The translations under genes and the position numbers were made by a program. The notes below the pieces were generated by a model. The model ran no database searches, was not told where the DNA came from, and saw only the letters and a list, made by a program, of their open reading frames with translations. From Streptomyces sp. NBC_00483 (GTDB lineage Bacteria; Actinomycetota; Actinomycetes; Streptomycetales; Streptomycetaceae), in assembly GCF_036013745.1 (NCBI RefSeq), contig NZ_CP107880.1, positions 8,184,001 to 8,248,000 of the forward strand: a DNA stretch of 64,000 nt, given 5' to 3'. Below are positions 35,200 to 42,552 of this stretch, one piece after another. How positions within the stretch are numbered: position 1 is the first letter of the stretch; each line of letters starts with the position of its first letter.

Positions 35200-35669
35200 A
35201 GTCCCGGACCGGACGTCCTGTCGTCCTCGAGTGCACTCCCGCCGACGCCGGCGCGGACCGTCGACTCATCCAAGCCCTGGACGCCGACGGGCACAGTGTG
35301 GGGCGACTGGACTTTCAGGTCTGCCGTCCCTGCGGCCGCGGGCACATAACGAACATCGCCGTCGAGCGGCAGGGCGAGGGGATAGGGCGGGAGGTCGTGC
35401 ACCTGGCGCTTGCCTCGTATCCGGATGCATATGAATACGGTTGGTCGACCTCGCGCCAGTCACGCCAGGGACGCGCCTTCTTCCTGGCCATGGCGGAGGA
35501 GACTGGAGTCGCCTTCCTGCCGAGAGCGGGCCGCTGTACGCACATGGGGCGCACTCGATCGCGCGTGGGCCTGCTGCGTCTGGTGTCTCCCGGAGCCGAG
35601 TGGCGCGTGGTATGCCCGCAACGGACTGATCAGGAACACCGGGGCGAGAGTGGCCGTTGTTCCGGTTAA
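35196..35669 (+). CDS. GNAT-like acetyltransferase-fold protein
   Basis: 157 residues, coupled to the acyltransferase gene. Core GNAT pattern: HSVGRLDFQVCRPCGRGHITNIAVERQGEGIGREVVHLAL, where the acetyl-CoA loop is QGEGIGRE (Q/R-x-x-G-x-G/A), followed by a strand and AFFLAMAEETGVAF. The C-terminal ~50 residues are basic and unmatched. Possibly modifies a small molecule or protein amine. The substrate is not evident. Confidence 0.65.
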   Translation: MKSRTGRPVVLECTPADAGADRRLIQALDADGHSVGRLDFQVCRPCGRGHITNIAVERQGEGIGREVVHLALASYPDAYEYGWSTSRQSRQGRAFFLAMAEETGVAFLPRAGRCTHMGRTRSRVGLLRLVSPGAEWRVVCPQRTDQEHRGESGRCSG

Positions 35670-35811
35670 GGTAAAGGGAAAGTAAAGCGCGAAGGAGCTG
35701 CCAGGTGTCCGCCAGATCGACGGACTCTGCGGGGCACAGGCCCCGGCCATCCCGCCGAGCACAGCGCTTCGTGAGCGTGAGCACGGCAGCGAGTGAGCGG
35801 GGTGGTGCGGC

Positions 35812-37155
35812 GTGCTGAGTGCCGTGCTCGGCTTGCTCGCGGTCCTCGTGCTGACCGCCGGCACCGGATATTTCGTCGCCCAGGAGTTCGCCTACGTTGC
35901 CGCCGACCGGCTCGCCCTCGCACGCGAGGCGGAGGCGGGCGACAAGAAGGCCGCCAAGGCGCTGACGGTCCTGGAGCGACTCTCCTTCATGCTGTCGGGT
36001 GCCCAGCTCGGCATCACGGTGACCGGCCTGGTCGTCGGCTTCCTCGCCGAACCCTCCGTTTCCGCCCTCCTCAAGCCCGCCCTGTCCGGCCTCGGTATCC
36101 CGGACGCCGCGGTCACCGGCATCTCGGTGGTCCTGGCCTTCGTGGTCGCCACGGTCGTACAGATGGTCCTGGGCGAGCTGGCACCGAAGAACCTCGCGCT
36201 CGCCGTCCCGGAGCGCCTCGCGAAGTCGCTGGCCGGCTCCACCGTCGTGTATCTGAAGATCGTCGGCCCCGTCGTCCACCTCTTCGACAGCGCCGCGAAC
36301 AAGCTGCTGCGCAAGGTCGGCATCGAGCCGGTCGAGGAGCTGCACCACGGCGCCACCCTGGAGGAACTCAGCCACCTCATCGGCGAATCCCATGAGCAGG
36401 GCGAACTGCCCCGCGAGGCCGCCGAACTCCTTGACCACGCACTCGCCTTCAACGAGCGCACGCTCGGCGAGGTCATGGTCCCGCGCGCGGACGCCGTCTT
36501 CGTCCGCAAGGACGCGACCGCCACCGAGGCCGTCGACCTGATCGCCAAGCACGGTCACTCCACCTACCCGGTCATGGGCGACCACCCCGACGACGTCGCC
36601 GGCGTCCTCGGCGTACGCGAACTGACCCGATTGCCGCAGGCCGCGTACGAGACGACCACCGCCGCCACGCTCGCCCGCCGGCCTCTCCTCCTGCCCGACA
36701 CCCTCCAGCTCCCCGCCGCGGTCGACCGGATGCGCGCGGCCGACGACGAGTTCGCCGTCGTCCTCGACGAGCACGGTGGGCTCGCGGGCATCGTCACGTA
36801 CGAGGACATCGCCGAAGAGCTCGTCGGCGACATCGCCGACGAGACCGACCAGGAACTCCGGCTCGCCGCCCCGGACGCGGACGGCGCGGGCTGGCTCGTG
36901 GACGCCGGTCGCCGCCTGGACGAGATCGCCGAGGCCACCGGCATCGACCTGCCTGGGGAAGCCGACTACGACACCGCGGCCGGCCTCATCGTGGACCGCC
37001 TCGGCCGCTTCCCCGCGATCGGCGACCACCTCACGGTCTACCTGGCCGACGGCGACCGCGCCGTCATCGAGGTGCGCACCCTCGACCGCCACGTCCCCGA
37101 ACTGATCCACCTGGCCCGCAGACCCGCCGCCACCGACCGGGAGCCGCAGTCATGA
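35812..37155 (+). CDS. CNNM/CorC-type membrane protein with CBS domains (first of pair 2)
   Basis: 447 residues from GTG 35812. DUF21 membrane domain (FVAQEFAYVAADRLALAREAEAGDKKA, LSGAQLGITVTGLVVGFLAEPS, LGELAPKNLALA), CBS pair (MVPRADAVFV, STYPVMGDHPDDVAGVLGVRELTR, VVLDEHGGLAGIVTYEDIAEELVGD) and CorC_HlyC C-terminal domain from about 350. Same length and layout as the protein at 28341, so the two loci are paralogous pairs. Overlaps its partner by ATGA. Confidence 0.9.
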   Translation: MLSAVLGLLAVLVLTAGTGYFVAQEFAYVAADRLALAREAEAGDKKAAKALTVLERLSFMLSGAQLGITVTGLVVGFLAEPSVSALLKPALSGLGIPDAAVTGISVVLAFVVATVVQMVLGELAPKNLALAVPERLAKSLAGSTVVYLKIVGPVVHLFDSAANKLLRKVGIEPVEELHHGATLEELSHLIGESHEQGELPREAAELLDHALAFNERTLGEVMVPRADAVFVRKDATATEAVDLIAKHGHSTYPVMGDHPDDVAGVLGVRELTRLPQAAYETTTAATLARRPLLLPDTLQLPAAVDRMRAADDEFAVVLDEHGGLAGIVTYEDIAEELVGDIADETDQELRLAAPDADGAGWLVDAGRRLDEIAEATGIDLPGEADYDTAAGLIVDRLGRFPAIGDHLTVYLADGDRAVIEVRTLDRHVPELIHLARRPAATDREPQS

Positions 37156-38171
37156 GCCTCCCCATGGCCCTGTTCATCACGGTCCTGCTCCTCATCGGCA
37201 GCGGCTTCTTCGTCGCCGCCGAGTTCGCCCTCGTAGCCGCCAAACGGCATCGGATGGAAAAGGCCGTCGAGGCCGGACAGCGCGGCGCCAAGGCGGCCCT
37301 CGCCGGCATGCGGGAACTCTCGCTCATGCTCGCCGGCGCCCAACTCGGCATCACCCTGTGCACCTTGGGGCTCGGCGCCATCTCCAAGCCCGCCATCTCG
37401 CACGAACTGGACCCGCTGCTGCACGGCTGGGGGCTGCCCTCCGGCCTCAGCTACGGCATCTCGTTCGCCTTCGCGATGATCGTGGTGGTGTTCCTGCACA
37501 TGGTCGTCGGCGAGATGGCCCCCAAGTCGTGGGCGATCGCGCACCCGGAGCGCTCGGCGATGCTCCTGGCGCCGCCGTTCCGCGCGGTGGTCAAGGCGGT
37601 GCGCCCGCTGATCTGGCTGCTGAACAAAGTCAGCAACGCGCTGGTGCGCATGTGCAAGGTCACCCCGCGCGACGAACTCACCGAGGTCCACAACCGCGAG
37701 CAACTCACCCACCTGGTAACCGAATCCGAGCGCCTCGGCCTGATCAGCAAGGACGACTCCGAGCTGATCACCAGCTCCCTCGTGGAGCCATTGATGCCCG
37801 TCGGCGAGCTACAGATCCCAGTGCACCGGATCATCTCGGTGTCGGCCGACGCGGACACGGACACGATCCTGGCCGCGGCCGCCGCCCGCGACCGCAACCG
37901 CCTCCTGGTGCGCGACGACGCCCTGGTCGTCGGCTCGGTCCACGCCCGCGACGCGCTGATCTCCCGGGCCCGAGGCCGAACGGCAACCGCCCGGGAACTC
38001 GCCCGTCCTGTACCGGAGTTGAGCGAAACAGACACGGTCGGCCACACCATCGAGGAACTGCGCCGGCGCCGCGCCTCGCTGGCCGTCGTCTGCGACGACA
38101 CCGGCCGCCTGACGGGCCTCGTCGTCCTGGACGACCTGCTGGCCCGACTGACCCACCCGCGGACAGCGTAG
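37152..38171 (+). CDS. CNNM/CorC-type membrane protein with CBS domains (second of pair 2)
   Basis: 339 residues. DUF21 domain (FVAAEFALVAAKRHRMEKAVEAGQRGA, LAGAQLGITLCTLGLGAISKP, VVGEMAPKSWAIAHP) and a degenerate CBS pair (LQIPVHRIISVSADADTDTIL, DRNRLLVRDDALVVGSVHARDAL). No CorC_HlyC domain, as in the second gene of pair 1. A hairpin and a channel gene follow. Confidence 0.9.
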   Translation: MSLPMALFITVLLLIGSGFFVAAEFALVAAKRHRMEKAVEAGQRGAKAALAGMRELSLMLAGAQLGITLCTLGLGAISKPAISHELDPLLHGWGLPSGLSYGISFAFAMIVVVFLHMVVGEMAPKSWAIAHPERSAMLLAPPFRAVVKAVRPLIWLLNKVSNALVRMCKVTPRDELTEVHNREQLTHLVTESERLGLISKDDSELITSSLVEPLMPVGELQIPVHRIISVSADADTDTILAAAAARDRNRLLVRDDALVVGSVHARDALISRARGRTATARELARPVPELSETDTVGHTIEELRRRRASLAVVCDDTGRLTGLVVLDDLLARLTHPRTA

Positions 38172-38222
38172 GCGGGGGAGTCTCGGACGGCTGCGAGGCT
38201 CCTGACCGGCCCGTTCGCTCGC

Positions 38223-38253
38223 TACGTGCCCCGGCCACCCGTCGGGGCACGTA
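38223..38253 (+). terminator. Perfect 11-bp hairpin after CNNM pair 2
   Basis: Stem TACGTGCCCCG / CGGGGCACGTA with a 9-base loop, just before the channel gene start at 38267. Acts as terminator of the CNNM operon or as a structure in the leader of the channel mRNA. Confidence 0.6.
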
Positions 38254-38266
38254 AGATCCAATTCCC

Positions 38267-39190
38267 GTGAGCAGCAACACGATTCACTTACCCGGGCCGC
38301 CCCGACGCGAGGCACTGGCCGCCCGCTGTCGTGCCGTCACCGACGCCCGCTGGTTCGCCGTCACCGTCTTCGCCCTGATCCTCGCCAACGCCGCCGTGCT
38401 CGGTGTCGAGACGTACAACGGCGTCCTCGACCGCTTCGACGACGAACTGAAACTGGTCGAGCACGCCTTCCTGGCGATCTTCACCGGGGAGATTCTGCTG
38501 CGCATGGGCGCGCACGCGGACCGCCCACGCGACTTCTGGCGCGACCCGTGGAACCTGTTCGACCTGGCCGTCGTGGCCTGCGCCTTCCTGCCCGTCGTAC
38601 GCGAGAACGCCACGGTGTTGCGACTGCTGCGGCTCGCCCGAGTCCTGCGCGCGGCCCGCTTCCTGCCCCAACTGCGCATCGTGCTCGTCGCCGTGGGACG
38701 CAGCCTGCCCGGCACCGTCAGCTTCCTGCTCGTGGGCGGACTGCTGCTGTACGTGTACGCGATGGTGGGCTGGGTCTTCTTCGCCGAGGCCGACCCCGAG
38801 CACTTCGGCTCCATCGGCCGCGCGGTCCTCACCCTGTTCCTGCTGATGACCCTCGACGGGCTCGGCGACGCGCTCCGGGCGGGCCTGGAGATCTCCCGCT
38901 GGAGCATCGTCTACTACGCCTCCTACGTTCTCATCGCCTCCTTCGTCCTGGTGAACGTCCTCATCGGCGTGGTCATCACGTCCCTCGACGAGGCGCGCGC
39001 CATGGAGGAGCCCGAGGAGTCGAACGCCCCGGAAACAGAACCGCTGTCCTCGTCCGAGGCAGACGTACGCACCCGCATCGCCACTGCGCGCAGGGCTCTG
39101 GACGACCTGGAAGCGAGCCTGACGAGCCTCCCGTCGCCTCGTTCAACCGAAACGACCAGGACTGCGTCCGCCCCGCCGGGAAACCCGTAA
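38267..39190 (+). CDS. Voltage-gated-like cation channel (BacNav-type fold)
   Basis: 307 residues from GTG 38267. Six-helix 1-domain channel: S1 FAVTVFALILANAAVLGVETY, S3 LFDLAVVACAFLPV, S4 with regularly spaced arginines (LRLLRLARVLRAARFLPQLR), S5 SFLLVGGLLLYVYAMVGWVFF, pore loop LFLLMTLDGLGDALR and S6 YYASYVLIASFVLVNVLIGVVITSLDEAR. The pore sequence TLDGL differs from TLESW of NaChBac, so selectivity is unclear. C-terminal coiled coil follows. Location after CNNM genes hints at ion homeostasis. Confidence 0.85.
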   Translation: MSSNTIHLPGPPRREALAARCRAVTDARWFAVTVFALILANAAVLGVETYNGVLDRFDDELKLVEHAFLAIFTGEILLRMGAHADRPRDFWRDPWNLFDLAVVACAFLPVVRENATVLRLLRLARVLRAARFLPQLRIVLVAVGRSLPGTVSFLLVGGLLLYVYAMVGWVFFAEADPEHFGSIGRAVLTLFLLMTLDGLGDALRAGLEISRWSIVYYASYVLIASFVLVNVLIGVVITSLDEARAMEEPEESNAPETEPLSSSEADVRTRIATARRALDDLEASLTSLPSPRSTETTRTASAPPGNP

Positions 39191-39236
39191 TCCGACATGT
39201 GCGTCGAGGAACCAATCCAACGGGAGACATAACGAC

Positions 39237-39500
39237 ATGGAGATCTCCGGCATCTTCACCGCGATCGTGATCGGCATCGCCATCGGCATTCTGGGCCGCC
39301 TGGCCATCCCCGGCCGCCAGCGGATCGGCGTCCTGTGGACGATCCTGGTCGGTATCGCCGCCGCTCTCGTCGGCACGGCAATCGCCGGTGCCTTCGACGT
39401 CGCCGACACCAAGGGCATCGACTGGATCGAACTGGTCATCCAGATCGGTCTGGCCGTTGTGGGGGTCGTGGGCATGGAGCGGCTCAAGGGGCGTCGCTGA
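39237..39500 (+). CDS. GlsB/YeaQ/YmgE-family small membrane protein
   Basis: 87 residues, ATG 39237. Three hydrophobic segments (IFTAIVIGIAIGILGRLAIPGRQRIGVLWTILVGIAAALVGTAIAGAF is their region) with the LGRLAIPG motif of the family. A short stress-type membrane protein. Its stop codon abuts a TetR-HTH fragment in another frame. Confidence 0.82.
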   Translation: MEISGIFTAIVIGIAIGILGRLAIPGRQRIGVLWTILVGIAAALVGTAIAGAFDVADTKGIDWIELVIQIGLAVVGVVGMERLKGRR

Positions 39501-39600
39501 GCAGGCGGCGTGGGCCCGTGCCGTGGCGGCAGCGGCCGGCCTGTCCCCGGCTCTGGTGACCCGACACTTCGGCTCCAAGCAGGGGCTGCGGGAAGCCCGT
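39499..39600 (+). pseudogene. TetR-family HTH fragment
   Basis: The frame reads WARAVAAAAGLSPALVTRHF followed by GSKQGLREA, the recognition helix and following turn of a TetR regulator. Nothing before it (the frame enters the GlsB-like gene) and nothing TetR-like after. A relic of a deleted regulator gene at the left edge of the RiPP cluster. Confidence 0.6.
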
Positions 39601-39739
39601 CCTGCATGGGCTTCCTCGTACCGCGCCGCGCGAGCGCATGTCCGCACCCAGCAACACCGCCACCGAGGCCCCGAGCAAATGGCAAGCAAAATGTGACGGC
39701 TCCGACCTCAAATCTCCCTCAAAAATCCATGTGCATCAC

Positions 39740-39760
39740 ACAAGTGTTTTTAGAGTGGCC
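39740..39760 (+). promoter_or_regulatory. Promoter element of the LuxR gene shared with the precursor promoter
   Basis: ACAAGTGT directly followed by TTTTAGAGTGGCC. The same two words (ACAAGTGT and TTTTAGGGTGGCC) occur upstream of the precursor gene with 12 bases between them. The 39601-39820 stretch otherwise holds no gene. Confidence 0.5.
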
Positions 39761-39820
39761 TGTGAGGCGCCTGTACGGGATTGACCGTTCGGTAGGTGCG
39801 CGGCATAAACGGGGAGCAGC

Positions 39821-40426
39821 ATGACGAGTCGTATCGCTATTGCCGGAAAGTGTCTTCTCGCGGTGGAGCTGATGGCTGAATCACTTAGCTGCGAAGAGGG
39901 ACTTGAGGTAGTGACCGTCGCCAGTAACTACCAACAGCTGATGCAAGAGGTCGAGCGTAAGAACGCTGACGTCGTCTTGATCGACCCGGACAGGGACTAT
40001 GGGGACTGCGTCGCTGCGGTGGGGAGAATACGTAAGACGCGTCCCGCCTGCGGAGTGGCCCTCGTGGTGGACGCTCCGACGCGGACATTCGTCAACCAGG
40101 CACTGAGGGCCGGGGCGTTGAGCGTCGTTCCCAAGGGCGCCGGGCTGCGAAGACTTGTCGAGTCGGTGAGAGGCGTCGCCTCGGGGCAGCTCGTCATGGA
40201 CCCGCAACTGCTGCTCGCCATGGGCCGGCCGGGCGGCCCGTTGAGTGACCGAGAGGCTGATGTGCTGCGCATGACAGCAGCGGGGGCGTCCGTGAAGGAG
40301 ATGGCTGGTGAGCTCTATCTTTCCGCAGGAACGATTCGTAATCTCGCCTCCGCCGCCATCAAGAAGCTGGAAGCCAGAAATCGCTACGACGCCGTACGCA
40401 TAGCGAACGAACGATGCTTGATCTGA
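39821..40426 (+). CDS. Orphan LuxR/NarL-type regulator with atypical receiver, cluster-situated
   Basis: 201 residues from ATG 39821 (GGGGAG upstream). The N-terminal 120 residues have a receiver-like fold (VVTVASNYQQLMQEVERKNADVVLIDPDRD, VALVVDAPTRTFVNQALRAGALSVVPKG), but the acidic pair expected near residue 8-10 is replaced by A-G-K, so phosphorylation is unlikely. The HTH is complete: LSDREADVLRMTAAGASVKEMAGELYLSAGTIRNLASAAIKKLE. No kinase gene is adjacent. It probably controls the RiPP cluster; shared promoter words support this. Confidence 0.82.
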   Translation: MTSRIAIAGKCLLAVELMAESLSCEEGLEVVTVASNYQQLMQEVERKNADVVLIDPDRDYGDCVAAVGRIRKTRPACGVALVVDAPTRTFVNQALRAGALSVVPKGAGLRRLVESVRGVASGQLVMDPQLLLAMGRPGGPLSDREADVLRMTAAGASVKEMAGELYLSAGTIRNLASAAIKKLEARNRYDAVRIANERCLI

Positions 40427-40452
40427 CCGCCTGGCAGATCACCTGGACTTGC

Positions 40453-40495
40453 GCCGAGTTCCCGGGGCGGACAACATCGCCTCCGGAAACTCGGC
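40453..40495. terminator. Bidirectional hairpin between LuxR gene and the 3,4-AHBA operon
   Basis: Stem GCCGAGTTCCCGG / CCGGAAACTCGGC (12 of 13 pairs) extended inward by GGCG/CGCC. It lies in the 163-bp gap between convergent genes. Confidence 0.65.
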
Positions 40496-40589
40496 TTCTC
40501 ACTGAGTATTTTCAGCGTGTCCACTGATCGGGTAGAGGCGCTGGAGGGCGCAGGCCGTCCTCACGCTCGAGCGGCAACCCTGCAAGAGC

Positions 40590-41699
40590 TCACTGTTCGC
40601 GGCAGAACTCGTCTATCGGATAGCCGACATGCCGGTCGGCCGTCGGCAGATGCCCCAGGATCGTGTCCCCGGGCCGCAGTTCAGTGCTGTTGAGTACCGC
40701 GCCACCGGGGCCGAGGACTCTGACATGCCAGTCGTCCTGGAGGATGAGGTTCACCATCTGCCCGTTGGGAGCGACAGCGTCCACGGAGATCAGGGGTCGG
40801 GTCTCGATCTTTACGCGGCCCACGCTCACCACGCGGGTGCGCCCCTCTGTGTCCACCGCCAACACCTTGCTGCCCGCGACGAGTTCACTCAGGTAGTGCG
40901 TTCGGCCGTGGTCCGACACCGTGTAGGAGTGGATCGCCCCCGCGTTGACCCGGAAGGGGCGTGTCGGCATGTACGGGAGCGGGTGGGTCTCACTGACGCA
41001 GAGGACCATGCCCTTCGAGTGCGAGCCGACGAGGATGCCCTCGTCCTTCCCGAGGTAGCTGCAGGTGTCGACGCAGGCTCGCTCACCCATGCCGATGTGG
41101 GCGGTCGCCGTGACCTCCAGTTCGACGAGCGAGATCTCACCGGACGTCGTACCGGCGGCCCGCCGCAGAGCGGTCGCGTCACCTACGGCGCGCGCGGGCA
41201 TCAGCACGCCGTCCGAACCCAGTTCGAGTACGCCGTAGATGATCTCGGCCTCCGTCACGTCGGCGGCCATGGTCACGATGGTGCCGTCGCAGCCGGCCGC
41301 CGCCGCGATCACGATCTCCAGCGGAATCTTCGTGGGATCGCGGAAGTCGAGCAGGCTCCACTGCTCGGTCCTGGCCGACTGGCAGGCCAGCTCCAGGCTG
41401 TCCGCGTCGACGATCTCCACGTACCGGCCGAACTCGATCGCGGGGTACGCCTGCGCCAGCTTCGCCCGGTCGTCGGTGCCGCCGGCCACGAGGACCAGGT
41501 CGGCGCCCTCGAAGCCGTCGGTCGGCTCGCCCGCGTCGTGGACGAGGACGCGGCGGACCGTGGGCGGCAGATCCGCCAGTGCCGTCATGTCGGAGGAGAC
41601 GACGGCGTCGATGCGTTGGTGGACGGCCTCTTCGAGAACGGCCGGCGTGAGATCGCCCGCCTTGCGTACGTCAAGCCAGCACAGTTTGCTGTCCGTCAC
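40590..41699 (-). CDS. 3-dehydroquinate synthase II-family enzyme, GriH-like (3,4-AHBA formation)
   Basis: 369 residues. The family pattern is clear: FGRYVEIVDADSLELACQSA, LLDFRDPTKIPLEIVIAAAAGCDGTIVTMAADVTEAEIIYGVLELGSDGVLM, GERACVDTCSYLGKDEGILVGSHSKGMVLCVSETHPLPYMPTRPFRVNAGAIHSY. In Streptomyces, GriH of the grixazone pathway belongs here and turns the C7 product of GriI into 3-amino-4-hydroxybenzoate without using the shikimate route. The gene overlaps the GriI-like aldolase upstream by 29 bp, so both are made together. In archaea the same pair makes dehydroquinate; the AHBA reading rests on the secondary-metabolism context. Confidence 0.88.
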   Translation of the reverse strand: MTDSKLCWLDVRKAGDLTPAVLEEAVHQRIDAVVSSDMTALADLPPTVRRVLVHDAGEPTDGFEGADLVLVAGGTDDRAKLAQAYPAIEFGRYVEIVDADSLELACQSARTEQWSLLDFRDPTKIPLEIVIAAAAGCDGTIVTMAADVTEAEIIYGVLELGSDGVLMPARAVGDATALRRAAGTTSGEISLVELEVTATAHIGMGERACVDTCSYLGKDEGILVGSHSKGMVLCVSETHPLPYMPTRPFRVNAGAIHSYTVSDHGRTHYLSELVAGSKVLAVDTEGRTRVVSVGRVKIETRPLISVDAVAPNGQMVNLILQDDWHVRVLGPGGAVLNSTELRPGDTILGHLPTADRHVGYPIDEFCREQ

Positions 41700-42552
41700 G
41701 CTGGTGCCCCCTCGTCATGTGGTCGAAATGTTCGGTGGATACGGCGGGTTCGCCGGCCGGCATGCCCGCCAGGACGGGGCGCCCGTGCACGAGCCGCGCC
41801 ACCCGGCCGGCCATCCTCTGCGGGTCCGCGGACTGGAAGACGCTGCGCCCCATGGCGACGCCCAGTGCACCGCCCGCGACGACCTCCCCGACGAAGTCGA
41901 GGACTCCCTCCTCCGTGGCCCGCGGCGGACCGCCGGCGATGAGGACCGGGACGGGGCAGGCGGCAGTCAGTGCCATCAGGTCGGGCAGTGAACCCGGGAA
42001 GGTCGTCTTGATCAGGTCGGCGCCCAGGTCCGCGGCGATCGTGACCGCGTGGGCCACGAGCTCCGGGTCGTGCGGATCCGGGATCCGGGGACCGCGGGGA
42101 TACACCATGGCCATGAGTGGCAGATTCCAGCGGTCGCAGGCATCGGAGACCCGGCCGAGATCCGCGATCTGGCGGCGCTCATCGTCGGAGCCCAGGTTGA
42201 CGTGCACGCTCACCGCGTCCGCCCCCAGGCGCAGCGCCTCTTCCACCTCCGTGACCAGGTACTTGGCGTCCGGGTCCGGAGCCTGCCCGGTGCTCGCGTT
42301 CAGATGGATGATCAGCGACATCTCGGCGAAGCGCTCCGGACGGATGTGCCGCAGGCTGCCCTTGTGCAGGACGATCGCGTCGACTCCGCCCGCGGCGAGC
42401 TGCTGCGCGAGCAGATCGAGGGAGCTGTTCCTCGGCACCACCGGGCCGTCGCTGATGGAGTGGTCCAGAGGCGTGATCATCAATCCGGTCGTGGTGTGGT
42501 GATGCAGCCGTCGCAAGCGCAACGACCGCGCGAAGTGCCCTTGAGGGATCAT
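41671..42552 (-). CDS. DhnA/FBA-I-type aldolase, GriI-like (3,4-AHBA formation)
   Basis: 293 residues. Start region FARSLRLRRLHHHTTTGLMITPLDHSISDGP matches the opening of GriI/ADH synthase proteins. The Schiff-base Lys is at about residue 182 (GADLIKTTFPGS) and the phosphate-binding end is VPVLIAGGPPRATEEGVLDFV. GriI condenses aspartate-semialdehyde with dihydroxyacetone phosphate to a C7 amino sugar-like compound that GriH cyclises to 3,4-AHBA. The start codon overlaps the ligase stop (ATGA), and its 3' end overlaps the GriH-like gene. Three genes therefore act as one operon. Confidence 0.9.
   Translation of the reverse strand: MIPQGHFARSLRLRRLHHHTTTGLMITPLDHSISDGPVVPRNSSLDLLAQQLAAGGVDAIVLHKGSLRHIRPERFAEMSLIIHLNASTGQAPDPDAKYLVTEVEEALRLGADAVSVHVNLGSDDERRQIADLGRVSDACDRWNLPLMAMVYPRGPRIPDPHDPELVAHAVTIAADLGADLIKTTFPGSLPDLMALTAACPVPVLIAGGPPRATEEGVLDFVGEVVAGGALGVAMGRSVFQSADPQRMAGRVARLVHGRPVLAGMPAGEPAVSTEHFDHMTRGHQRDGQQTVLA

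Noticed and set aside
39781..39810. A TTGACC ... CATAAA promoter for the LuxR gene
   Set aside because: The -10 box would be only about 11 bases from the ATG and would overlap the ribosome site, so it is unlikely to be the main promoter.
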